Positions 6,195 through 13,629 of a stretch of 16,907 bases of DNA are shown piece after piece. The notes under the pieces are model-generated. The model searched no databases and had not been told where the DNA came from. It saw only the letters and a program-made list of their open reading frames with translations. Position numbers and translations under genes: made by a program. Source of the stretch: Flavobacteriia bacterium (GTDB lineage Bacteria > Bacteroidota > Bacteroidia > Flavobacteriales > Flavobacteriaceae); contig DAOUPQ010000016.1 of the NCBI GenBank assembly GCA_030626085.1, positions 1 through 16,907 on the forward strand, read 5' to 3'. How positions within the stretch are numbered: position 1 is the stretch's first letter; the number at the start of each line of letters is the position of its first letter.

Positions 6195-7447
6195 TTTTCT
6201 AGGGTTTTTGAATTACCTGAACCAACACCAATTACCTGTGTATAGCGATCTCCAAATTGTTTATAATACACTATTACGGTATATTCGTTTTCGGTTTGAT
6301 AATAGGATCCTTCAATTGCTTTTATATCAATCATTTTATTTTCATCCGCTATAACATAGGTGTAATTGTAGAAACCTTGCTTGAATAATAAAGCGGCTTC
6401 GTATAGTTTAGATTGATTATTGTAGGTTAATTTATTTTCATCTGTAATTTGCCAATCGTTGTATGCACCATATATATAGATATCATTACTGCCAATATCA
6501 ATAAAACTTTCTAAGGCAAAGTGTACTCTGCTGTAATCTCCTTCTAAATTAATATCTTCAGTGTCAATGGTTCTTAATACAAAGTTTCCATTAACATCCG
6601 GATAAAAACTATAAGCTTGGTTATTGCGCTCTTCATCAATAAATAAGTAGCTATGGAAAATATCTTGTAATCTTGTTTTACCAATATTATTTGTAGCATT
6701 TCTAATTTCTTTTGTATCAAAATATAAATACTCATTTCCGGCCCAGTATGAGATGTTACTTACATAATTATACAAAAGTTGTCCATTTCTAATGTATTTT
6801 GGTTTTATGTTTTTAATTACAGAATTCCAGTCATTATTTTGATATAATGCTACTTTGATATCATTGTTTGGATCGCGAAAGATTATATTAGGGTGATTGA
6901 TCACAAATTCAACATCTTGTTTTTCGTCAATAAAATTAATTACTCGACTACGATGAACTGAAACACCAACATCAACTTTAGGTTGGTATATAATAAACCT
7001 TCGGGTGAATACAATATTATCATCATCGTCAATTATTGAAATTATGTAATTTCCGCTGATCTTTATCCGAATATCTTTATTTGGAATTTGGATTCTGTAA
7101 TGTGTATAAAAAAGTAAAGTATTAAAAGAGTTTTCGTAATTTCTTATTCTGTCTTTTGAATAACCTGTAATGTATTCGGTAGAAACCAAATTTGATTTTT
7201 GCCAATTATAATTACAATGCTCAATTTTAAAATAGTATAATTTTTCATCAGCTTCAAGATCATCAAACGAAAGTGTAAAAGATTCGCCTAATTTCATGAT
7301 AGGGGCATAGGCATTTACTCTATTTGGACTTAAAACAATAGATTTTATATGATCAGGAGGAAGGATTATATTGCTTTCCTGAGCTGTTATAATCATATAG
7401 AAATTTATAAAGAAGATTAATAATATATAATTTTTTAAATACTTCAT
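6191..7447 (-). CDS. Type IX secretion system plug protein (DUF5103)
   Basis: This 418-residue exported protein has a signal peptide (1-22, cleavage probably TA|QES). The N-terminal plug domain carries the family features YFKIEHCNYNW (72-82), RNYENSFNT (102-110) and SGNYIISIID (131-140). The C-terminal part (about 320-398) holds GAYNDWQ and FYNYTYV, resembling a beta-sandwich of the carbohydrate-binding kind. In Flavobacterium the plug closes the SprA translocon from the periplasm when no substrate is present. No other T9SS gene is in the window, which is normal because T9SS genes are scattered. The 14 residues after the last conserved strand are poorly conserved in appearance. The stop overlaps the methyltransferase stop. 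Confidence 0.9.
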   Translation of the reverse strand: MKYLKNYILLIFFINFYMIITAQESNIILPPDHIKSIVLSPNRVNAYAPIMKLGESFTLSFDDLEADEKLYYFKIEHCNYNWQKSNLVSTEYITGYSKDRIRNYENSFNTLLFYTHYRIQIPNKDIRIKISGNYIISIIDDDDNIVFTRRFIIYQPKVDVGVSVHRSRVINFIDEKQDVEFVINHPNIIFRDPNNDIKVALYQNNDWNSVIKNIKPKYIRNGQLLYNYVSNISYWAGNEYLYFDTKEIRNATNNIGKTRLQDIFHSYLFIDEERNNQAYSFYPDVNGNFVLRTIDTEDINLEGDYSRVHFALESFIDIGSNDIYIYGAYNDWQITDENKLTYNNQSKLYEAALLFKQGFYNYTYVIADENKMIDIKAIEGSYYQTENEYTVIVYYKQFGDRYTQVIGVGSGNSKTLEN

Positions 7448-7467
7448 AAATATTTTTTTAGAATGTG

Positions 7468-7475
7468 TAAATATA
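7468..7475 (-). promoter_or_regulatory. Possible promoter element for the T9SS plug gene
   Basis: The minus strand reads TATATTTA, one mismatch from TAnnTTTG, 20 nt before the plug gene ATG. It is the best candidate in this spacer but a weak match. Confidence 0.35.
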
Positions 7476-7556
7476 ACATAACAATTAAGATTTAAAATTA
7501 ATAGATTTTCATGAAATAATCATAAAAAAATTATAAAGAATATTAATATTAATTAT

Positions 7557-7564
7557 TAGATTTG
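7557..7564 (+). promoter_or_regulatory. Bacteroidota -7 promoter element for the nqr operon
   Basis: TAGATTTG is an exact TAnnTTTG. Transcription would start near 7571, giving an unusually long leader of about 74 nt before nqrA. No good -33 TTG is present, so an activator may help. Confidence 0.65.
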
Positions 7565-7589
7565 TAACACTAAAATTTAATAATACTGC

Positions 7590-7619
7590 CTCTTTGATTA
7601 ACATATTTTAATTAAAGAG
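7590..7619 (+). promoter_or_regulatory. Hairpin in the nqrA leader
   Basis: CTCTTTGATTAA (7590-7601) pairs with TTAATTAAAGAG (7608-7619) over 12 bp, one of them G-U, with a 6-nt loop. It lies wholly inside the predicted leader, ending 25 nt before the nqrA ATG. No T run follows, so it is not a simple terminator. It could stabilise the message or control translation. No known riboswitch class is recognised. Confidence 0.5.
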
Positions 7620-7644
7620 ATTTCTAATCTAATCTGAATAAATT

Positions 7645-8994
7645 ATGTCAAAAGACATTAGAATTAAAAAGGGCTTAACAATTAAGCTAAAAGGAAAAGC
7701 GCAGCAAAAATTATCTTCAGTATCTCGCTCAAATACATTTGTAATAAAACCATCGAATTTTTACGGAATTATTCCCAAAATGATTGTTAAAGTTGGGGAA
7801 AAAGTACAAGTTGGTGATATTGTGTTTTATGCAAAACACAATGATCAAATTAAATTTACTTCGCCAGTTAGTGGTGTTGTAAAAGAAATAATCCGCGGTG
7901 CCAGACGTAAAATTTTATCGATAGAGATTACAGCAGAAGCAAAAGATACTTATAAAGATTTTGGGACTAAAACTCCAAATAAATTAACTGTACCTCTAGT
8001 TAAAGAATTATTACTAGAAAGTGGATGCTGGGCTTATATTAAACAGCGCCCTTATGATATTATAGCAAATCCTGATGAACAACCCAAAGCAATTTTTATT
8101 TCGGCTTATGCTACTGCACCTTTATCTGCGGATATAAATTTTACACTTTCTGGAAAAGAAAATGAATTTCAAACAGGTATTGAGGTTTTATCAAAGTTAA
8201 CTGAAGGGAATGTGCATTTGTCGGTTGATTCAAAAAATTCTTCATTTTTTAATGATGTTCAAGGTGTATCATTACATAAGGTTTCGGGTAAACATCCTGC
8301 AGGAAATGTTGGTGTTCATATTTCAAGAGTTGATCCTGTAAATGTAGGAGAAAAAGTTTGGGTAGTTCAACCACAAGATGTTGTTGTTATCGGAAAATTG
8401 TTCTTGACAGGTAAATATGATCCAACAAAAATAATTGCACTTGCAGGTTCTCAAGTTGAAGATCCCCAATATTATACAGTTATTCAAGGAGCTCAGATCA
8501 AAGACATTGTTAAAGGTAGGTTGGTCAACGAAAAGAATAGAATTATAAGTGGCAATCCTTTATCCGGTGAGGCAGTTACTGAACGTGATACAATAGGATT
8601 TTATGATAATCTAATTACGGTTTTACCCGAAGGAGATCACTATACTTTTTTTGGTTGGATGCCATTTTTTGGAAATGATAAATTTAGTATGTCACGTACC
8701 TTTTTCTCATTCTTAACACCAAATAAAGAATACAAACTTGATACGAATTTTAACGGAGAAGATAGGGCAATGGTTGTTACTGGTGAGATGGAAAAAGTAA
8801 TGCCAATTGATATTTACCCGATGCAATTGTTAAAAGCTACTTTGGTAGGTGATATTGAAAAAATGGAAAATTTAGGAATTTATGAAGTAGCACCCGAAGA
8901 TTTTGCTTTAATTGATTTTGTAAGCTCATCAAAAATTGAAGCACAGGATATTATCCGTCAAGGTATAGATTTAATGATTAAAGAAGTAGGCTAA
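7645..8994 (+). CDS. nqrA: Na+-translocating NADH:quinone reductase subunit A
   Basis: This is a 449-residue cytoplasmic-side subunit, close to the roughly 446 of Vibrio NqrA. The N-terminus DIRIKKGLTIKLKGKAQQ is typical. Residues 73-91 (SPVSGVVKEIIRGARRKIL) form the lipoyl-like hairpin domain. Further on, LTGKYDPTKIIALAGSQV and GNPLSG are conserved family segments. NqrA has no redox cofactor and contributes to the quinone side of the pump. It is the first gene of the operon and ends TAA directly before the nqrB ATG, with no spacer. Expression probably depends on the promoter at 7557 and the leader hairpin at 7590-7619. No oddity is seen in the protein. Confidence 0.98.
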   Translation: MSKDIRIKKGLTIKLKGKAQQKLSSVSRSNTFVIKPSNFYGIIPKMIVKVGEKVQVGDIVFYAKHNDQIKFTSPVSGVVKEIIRGARRKILSIEITAEAKDTYKDFGTKTPNKLTVPLVKELLLESGCWAYIKQRPYDIIANPDEQPKAIFISAYATAPLSADINFTLSGKENEFQTGIEVLSKLTEGNVHLSVDSKNSSFFNDVQGVSLHKVSGKHPAGNVGVHISRVDPVNVGEKVWVVQPQDVVVIGKLFLTGKYDPTKIIALAGSQVEDPQYYTVIQGAQIKDIVKGRLVNEKNRIISGNPLSGEAVTERDTIGFYDNLITVLPEGDHYTFFGWMPFFGNDKFSMSRTFFSFLTPNKEYKLDTNFNGEDRAMVVTGEMEKVMPIDIYPMQLLKATLVGDIEKMENLGIYEVAPEDFALIDFVSSSKIEAQDIIRQGIDLMIKEVG

Positions 8995-10137
8995 ATGAAA
9001 TTTTTAAGAAAACAAATAGATAAAGTAAAACCTTTTTTTGATAAAGGTGGTAAGTACGAAAAATTTGGTCCCGCTTTTGCCGGATTTGAGACTTTTTTAT
9101 ATGTACCTAATCATACAACCAGTAAAGGTGCTCATATTCGTGATGGTGTTGATTTAAAAAGGGTCATGATGATTGTGGTACTGGCTTTATTGCCGGCACT
9201 TATTTTTGGTACATGGAATATTGGTTATCAAAATATGGGAGATGGCCATAGTTTTTGGGAGTATTTTAGCTTTGGTGGCATTAGAATTCTGCCAATGATC
9301 ATTATTTCTTATGGTGTTGGTTTAGGTATTGAATTTGCCTATGCAGTTTTTAGGGGGCACTCTGTAAATGAAGGTTATTTGGTTACTGGTTTATTGATTC
9401 CTATGATAATGCCAATTGATATGCCATTATGGATGTTAACAATATCAGTGGTTTTTGCTGTGATAATTGGTAAAGAAGCTTTTGGAGGAACAGGGATGAA
9501 TATTTTAAATCCTGCCCTAGTAGCGCGTGCTTTTGCGTTGTTTTCATATGCTCCATTTATGTCGGGTAGCACTGTTTGGGTTGCTGATTCTGTTGTTGAT
9601 GGTGTATCAGGGGAAACTGTTTTAGGAGTTTTAGCAGCAAATAATATACCTACTACCAGTGTTTATGATATGTTTATGGGCTTTATGCCGGGTTCTATTG
9701 GTGAAACCTCGGTTTTGATGATATTGATTGGTGCAGCTTTTTTACTCTTTACCGGAATGGCAAGTTGGAGAATCATGCTTTCATCTCTTATTGGAGCATC
9801 TATTATGGGTTTTGTTTTTAATTTAATTGGTAGTGATACTAATGAATTATTTAACTATCCTTGGTGGAAACATCTATTAGTTGGTGGATTTGCTTTTGGT
9901 ATTGTATTTATGGCAACCGATCCGGTAACTGCAGCTCAAACTACTAAAGGTAAATGGATCTACGGATTTTTAATTGGTATTTTTGCTATACTTATCCGTA
10001 TAATAAATCCAACATTACCTGAAGGAATGATGATGGCAATCTTATTGATGAATGTCTTTGCACCAACAATCGATCACTATGTGATTGAAAGTAATATTAA
10101 AAAAAGAAAAAAACGTTTACAAAAAATTAAAGCGTAA
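8995..10137 (+). CDS. nqrB: Na+-translocating NADH:quinone reductase subunit B
   Basis: This is a 380-residue polytopic membrane subunit, somewhat shorter than the roughly 415 of Vibrio NqrB. It carries a covalent FMN and helps form the Na+ path and quinone site. Conserved segments include GKEAFGGTGMNILNPALVARAF (split here as GKEAFGGTG, 159-167, and NPALVARAF, 172-180) and FMATDPVTAA (305-314). The expected flavinylation motif D-x-x-(S/T)-G-A-T reads D202-G-V-S-G-E-T208, so Thr208 (codon 9616-9618) is the likely FMN site, with Glu in place of Ala beside it. GAA and GCA differ by one base. The gene starts immediately after the nqrA stop, implying translational coupling. ApbE, encoded at 15459, is the likely modifying enzyme. 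Confidence 0.98.
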   Translation: MKFLRKQIDKVKPFFDKGGKYEKFGPAFAGFETFLYVPNHTTSKGAHIRDGVDLKRVMMIVVLALLPALIFGTWNIGYQNMGDGHSFWEYFSFGGIRILPMIIISYGVGLGIEFAYAVFRGHSVNEGYLVTGLLIPMIMPIDMPLWMLTISVVFAVIIGKEAFGGTGMNILNPALVARAFALFSYAPFMSGSTVWVADSVVDGVSGETVLGVLAANNIPTTSVYDMFMGFMPGSIGETSVLMILIGAAFLLFTGMASWRIMLSSLIGASIMGFVFNLIGSDTNELFNYPWWKHLLVGGFAFGIVFMATDPVTAAQTTKGKWIYGFLIGIFAILIRIINPTLPEGMMMAILLMNVFAPTIDHYVIESNIKKRKKRLQKIKA

Positions 10138-10142
10138 TAATT

Positions 10143-10838
10143 ATGGATAGAAATAGTAATGTATATACATTTCTTTTTGCAATAATAATGATAATTATAG
10201 TTGCCTCCGGACTTGCGTTCACCGCAACAACATTAAAACCATTGCAAGCTGAAAATGTTAGAAAAGAAAAAATGCAAAACATATTATCAACAATAGGAGT
10301 TGATGTAAGCAGGGATGAAGCTTCTCAGTTATTTGGTGATTATATCAAACAAGAATTGGCATTGTTTCCTGACGGAACTGTTAATGATAAAGTTGATGCA
10401 TTTAAATTAGATCTAAGCAAAGAAGTTAAAAAAGATCATGATAAACAAAATTATCCTGTTTATCAAGCTGAAAAAGATGGGAAAACATATTATGTTATTC
10501 CCCTGTACGGCGCAGGTCTGTGGGATGCTCTTTGGGGTTATATTGCTTTAGATAACGACAAAAACACTATTGTTGGAGCATCTTTTGATCATAAATCAGA
10601 AACACCCGGCTTAGGAGCTGAAATAAATCAATCATGGTTTGAAGATCAATATATTGGTAAAAAGATTTTTGATGAAAATAATGAGTTCGTATCAGTAAAA
10701 GCTGTAAAAGGTGGCGCAAAAGCTGATGATATGCACGGAGTAGATGCAATATCCGGTGGGACAATTACTTCGGATGGTGTTTCTATGATGGTTGAAGAAC
10801 GTTTAAAGAATTATGTACCTTATCTTAAAAATAAATAA
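10143..10838 (+). CDS. nqrC: Na+-translocating NADH:quinone reductase subunit C
   Basis: This 231-residue subunit has one N-terminal membrane helix (about 9-31) and a periplasmic FMN-binding domain. LYGAGLWDALWGYIALD (121-137) and SETPGLGAEI (152-161) are family hallmarks. The flavin attachment motif is D201-A-I-S-G-G-T207, with Thr207 (codon 10761-10763) as the FMN-phosphodiester site. The residue before Thr is Gly where Vibrio-type NqrC has Ala. NqrC passes electrons from the Fe-S centre of NqrD/E to FMN in NqrB. The gene begins five bases after nqrB and ends two bases before nqrD. The polar linker at about 72-110 appears low in conservation. No damage is seen. Confidence 0.98.
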   Translation: MDRNSNVYTFLFAIIMIIIVASGLAFTATTLKPLQAENVRKEKMQNILSTIGVDVSRDEASQLFGDYIKQELALFPDGTVNDKVDAFKLDLSKEVKKDHDKQNYPVYQAEKDGKTYYVIPLYGAGLWDALWGYIALDNDKNTIVGASFDHKSETPGLGAEINQSWFEDQYIGKKIFDENNEFVSVKAVKGGAKADDMHGVDAISGGTITSDGVSMMVEERLKNYVPYLKNK

Positions 10839-10840
10839 TT

Positions 10841-11512
10841 ATGGCTGAAGAAAACGAAGGCTTATTTTCAAAGCAAAATAGGGCATTACTTATTGATCCT
10901 CTGGATGATAATAACCCGATTACAGTACAAGTACTTGGTATTTGTTCTGCTTTAGCAATAACAGTGCAATTAAAACCTGCAATTGTAATGTCATTGGCAG
11001 TATTATTTGTACTTGTTTTTAGTAATGTGATCGTATCCTTATTACGTAATTTAATACCAAACAGAATTCGAATTATTGTACAATTATTAATAGTTGCTTC
11101 TTTAGTGATTATTGTTGATCAGGTATTGAAAGCTTATGCTTACGATGTAAGTAAAGAACTTTCTGTATTTGTTGGATTAATTATAACCAACTGTATTATC
11201 ATGGGAAGATTAGAAGCTTTTGCAATGGCAAATGGACCATGGAAAGCATTTTTAGATGGTGTAGGTAATGCAGCAGGATATGGATTTATCCTGATTGTTG
11301 TAGCATTTTTTAGAGAATTGCTAGGATCGGGTAAATTAATGGGCTATGAAGTTTTAGGTCATGAGGCCAAAACCGTGGCCGAATCAACCGGTTTATATCA
11401 CTATGGATATGAGAATAATGGTTTTATGTTATTATCACCAATGGCGTTGATAACGGTTGGCGTAATTATTTGGTTACAGAGATCTAAGAATAGAAAATTG
11501 ATCGAGAATTAA
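10841..11512 (+). CDS. nqrD: Na+-translocating NADH:quinone reductase subunit D
   Basis: This 223-residue integral membrane subunit of the NqrDE/RnfAE family has about six hydrophobic segments. Cys35 in VLGICSALAIT and Cys118 in IITNCIIMGRLEAFAM are the paired Cys residues that, with NqrE, hold the intramembrane [2Fe-2S] centre. NPITVQVLG, FFRELLG and FMLLSPMALI are also family segments. It is slightly longer than Vibrio NqrD (about 210) because of an N-terminal acidic stretch, MAEENEGLF. It lies two bases after nqrC but 60 bases before nqrE. That is the widest gap in the operon, and it contains a hairpin. Confidence 0.97.
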   Translation: MAEENEGLFSKQNRALLIDPLDDNNPITVQVLGICSALAITVQLKPAIVMSLAVLFVLVFSNVIVSLLRNLIPNRIRIIVQLLIVASLVIIVDQVLKAYAYDVSKELSVFVGLIITNCIIMGRLEAFAMANGPWKAFLDGVGNAAGYGFILIVVAFFRELLGSGKLMGYEVLGHEAKTVAESTGLYHYGYENNGFMLLSPMALITVGVIIWLQRSKNRKLIEN

Positions 11513-11528
11513 AATTAAATAAAATAAT

Positions 11529-11551
11529 GAGTTGTTGGATTTAAACAACTC
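11529..11551 (+). other. Intercistronic hairpin between nqrD and nqrE
   Basis: GAGTTGTT (11529-11536) pairs perfectly with AACAACTC (11544-11551) across a 7-nt loop. Only three T follow, so full termination is unlikely. It may act as a weak terminator, RNase processing site or stabiliser that sets the NqrE and NqrF level. It sits in the only sizeable gap of the operon. Confidence 0.5.
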
Positions 11552-11572
11552 TTTAAAACAATATTAATTATC

Positions 11573-12190
11573 ATGGAAGAATTAGGAAGTTTAGTTATTA
11601 GAAGCATTTTTATAGATAATATGGTTTTTGCCTATTTTCTTGGAATGTGTTCCTATTTGGCTGTTTCAAAAACAGTAAAGACATCGGTAGGTATGGGTGC
11701 TGCAGTTATTTTTGTTTTGGTTATTACAGTTCCGGTCAATTATTTATTAGATACCTATATATTACGTGAGGGAGCTTTAACCTGGTTAGGTCCTGAATAT
11801 GCTAATATTGATCTGAGTTTTTTAAGCTTTATTTTATTTATAGCTGTAATTGCTTCAATGGTACAATTGGTTGAAATGATTGTAGAAAGATTTGCACCAG
11901 CACTTTATGGAGCTTTAGGAATATTTTTACCATTGATTGCTGTTAATTGTGCAATTTTAGGAGGTTCATTATTTATGCAACAAAAAAACTTTACCTCAAT
12001 AACTGAGTCGGCTGTTTATGGCTTAGGTTCAGGTATTGGATGGTTTTTAGCTATTGTGGCCATCGCCTCTATTAGAGAGAAAATAACTTATTCAAATGTA
12101 CCTCAGCCATTAAAAGGATTGGGTATAACGTTTATAATTACAGGTTTAATGGCTATAGCCTTTATGAGCTTTTCAGGAATAAAATTATAA
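11573..12190 (+). CDS. nqrE: Na+-translocating NADH:quinone reductase subunit E
   Basis: This 205-residue membrane subunit is homologous to NqrD in inverted topology. Cys26 in FLGMCSYLAVSKT and Cys126 in IAVNCAILGGSLFM complete the four-Cys ligand set for the intramembrane iron centre. Other family segments are SIFIDNMVFAYFLG (11-24), LGIFLPLIAVNC (115-126) and GLGSGIGW. The length fits the family (about 198-205). The start ATG comes after a 60-base spacer holding the hairpin at 11529-11551. nqrF follows 16 bases after the stop, so both are probably on the same message. The Cys positions match the pairing expected with NqrD, which supports an active complex. Confidence 0.97.
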   Translation: MEELGSLVIRSIFIDNMVFAYFLGMCSYLAVSKTVKTSVGMGAAVIFVLVITVPVNYLLDTYILREGALTWLGPEYANIDLSFLSFILFIAVIASMVQLVEMIVERFAPALYGALGIFLPLIAVNCAILGGSLFMQQKNFTSITESAVYGLGSGIGWFLAIVAIASIREKITYSNVPQPLKGLGITFIITGLMAIAFMSFSGIKL

Positions 12191-12206
12191 GTAAAAAAAG
12201 ACACAC

Positions 12207-13499
12207 ATGAATCCAATAGTAGCAAGTATAGTTTTTTCATTGATATTAGTCTTGATCTTAGTTGCAATATTATTAATCGCTAAAGCAAAATTACTTCCTT
12301 CGGGTAAGGTTAAAATATTGATCAATAAAGAAAAAGAAATTGAAGTTCCAATGGGTTCTTCATTATTATCTACCTTAAGTGAACAGGGTATTTTTTTACC
12401 TTCTGCTTGTGGAGGTGGAGGAACATGCATACAGTGTACCTGCCATGTACAATCGGGAGGAGGAGAAGCATTACCAACCGAAACTCCTCATTTTACTCGT
12501 AAAGAATTGGCAACAGGGATACGTTTGGCTTGTCAGGTTAAAGTAAAGAATGAAATGGAGATAACCATTCCTGAAGAGATTTTTGGTATTAAAAAATTCG
12601 AAGCAACTGTTGTTTCTAATTATAATGTTGCTTCATTTATTAAAGAATTTATTATTGAATTACCTGAAGATATGGATTATCAGGCTGGTGGTTATATTCA
12701 AATTGAAATTCCTAAAACAGAAGTAAATTATAAAGATATTGACATTACTGCCCATCCAAAAGAACATCCAGGAGAACCCGAAAAGTTTAAAATAGAATGG
12801 GATAATTTTGATCTTTGGCCTTTAAAAATGAGAAATAATGAGAATGTTGAAAGGGCTTATTCTATGGCTTCTTATCCAGCTGAAGGTAGAAATGTAATGC
12901 TTAATGTTCGTATTGCCACACCACCTTGGGATAGGGTTAAAAATGGTTGGATGGATGTTAATCCAGGAATTGCTTCTTCCTATATTTTTAGTAGAAAACC
13001 CGGTGATAAAGTGATTGTTTCAGGACCTTATGGTGAATTTTTTATCAATGATTCTGATGAAGAAATGTTGTACGTTGGAGGAGGTGCAGGTATGGCACCA
13101 ATGCGTTCACACCTATATCATTTGTTTAAAACTGTAAGATCCGAAAGAAAAGTTACTTATTGGTATGGTGGTAGATCAAAACGTGAATTATTTTATGTTG
13201 AACATTTTAGAGAACTTGAAAAAGAATTCCCAAACTTTAGATTCTTTACTGTACTCTCAGAACCTGCGGAAGAAGATAATTGGAAAACAATGAAAGATAT
13301 TGATGATAGAGAAGGGGATGGTTTCATAGGGTTTGTACATCAGGCTGTAATCGATCAATATTTATCAAAACATGAATCTCCTGAAGATATTGAATTATAT
13401 TTCTGTGGACCACCTATGATGAATAAGGCAGTACAAAAAATGGGTGAAGACTTTGGTTTACCGGATGAGAATATCAGATTTGATGATTTTGGAGGATAG
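12207..13499 (+). CDS. nqrF: Na+-translocating NADH:quinone reductase subunit F (NADH-oxidising)
   Basis: This is a 430-residue electron-entry subunit that takes hydride from NADH on the cytoplasmic face. An N-terminal membrane helix (about 4-25) anchors a ferredoxin domain with [2Fe-2S] ligands C68-x5-C74-x2-C77 and C109; an extra Cys79 is adjacent. The reductase part shows the FAD motif RAYSMAS (216-222), the NADH site GGGAGMAPMRS (291-301), CGPPMM (400-405) and the C-terminal FDDFGG. Residues 170-210 form the family's insertion between the FAD-domain strands. It is about 20 residues longer than Vibrio NqrF. It is the last gene of the operon and is followed by a clear terminator at 13521-13551. 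Confidence 0.98.
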   Translation: MNPIVASIVFSLILVLILVAILLIAKAKLLPSGKVKILINKEKEIEVPMGSSLLSTLSEQGIFLPSACGGGGTCIQCTCHVQSGGGEALPTETPHFTRKELATGIRLACQVKVKNEMEITIPEEIFGIKKFEATVVSNYNVASFIKEFIIELPEDMDYQAGGYIQIEIPKTEVNYKDIDITAHPKEHPGEPEKFKIEWDNFDLWPLKMRNNENVERAYSMASYPAEGRNVMLNVRIATPPWDRVKNGWMDVNPGIASSYIFSRKPGDKVIVSGPYGEFFINDSDEEMLYVGGGAGMAPMRSHLYHLFKTVRSERKVTYWYGGRSKRELFYVEHFRELEKEFPNFRFFTVLSEPAEEDNWKTMKDIDDREGDGFIGFVHQAVIDQYLSKHESPEDIELYFCGPPMMNKAVQKMGEDFGLPDENIRFDDFGG

Positions 13500-13520
13500 A
13501 AATATTTTAAATATTATTAT

Positions 13521-13551
13521 AAAAAACCGTTATAATATTGACGGTTTTTTT
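13521..13551 (+). terminator. Rho-independent terminator of the nqr operon
   Basis: AAAAAACCGT (13521-13530) pairs with ACGGTTTTTT (13541-13550), followed by one more T, with a 10-nt loop. It begins 22 bases after the nqrF stop and separates the operon from the hydrolase gene. Confidence 0.9.
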
Positions 13552-13629
13552 ATGTGATATTTTATAAAGTATGTTAAATTATATGATTATAACAAAATAT
13601 GATGTACTTTTATTTTATATTCAAAACAA

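Noticed and set aside
6145..6354. 69-codon plus-strand frame
   Set aside because: It overlaps the methyltransferase end in another frame and is antisense to the T9SS plug gene; it has no family resemblance.
9375..9572. Minus-strand frame inside nqrB
   Set aside because: It is antisense to conserved NqrB coding sequence with no own promoter.
10567..10764. Minus-strand frame inside nqrC
   Set aside because: It is antisense to the conserved FMN domain and low in complexity.
12185..12430. Minus-strand frame inside the nqrF start
   Set aside because: It is antisense to the NqrF anchor and ferredoxin ligands.
12441..12443. Extra Cys79 of NqrF as a changed Fe-S ligand set
   Set aside because: The normal ligands C68, C74, C77 and C109 are all present, so Cys79 is just an additional residue.
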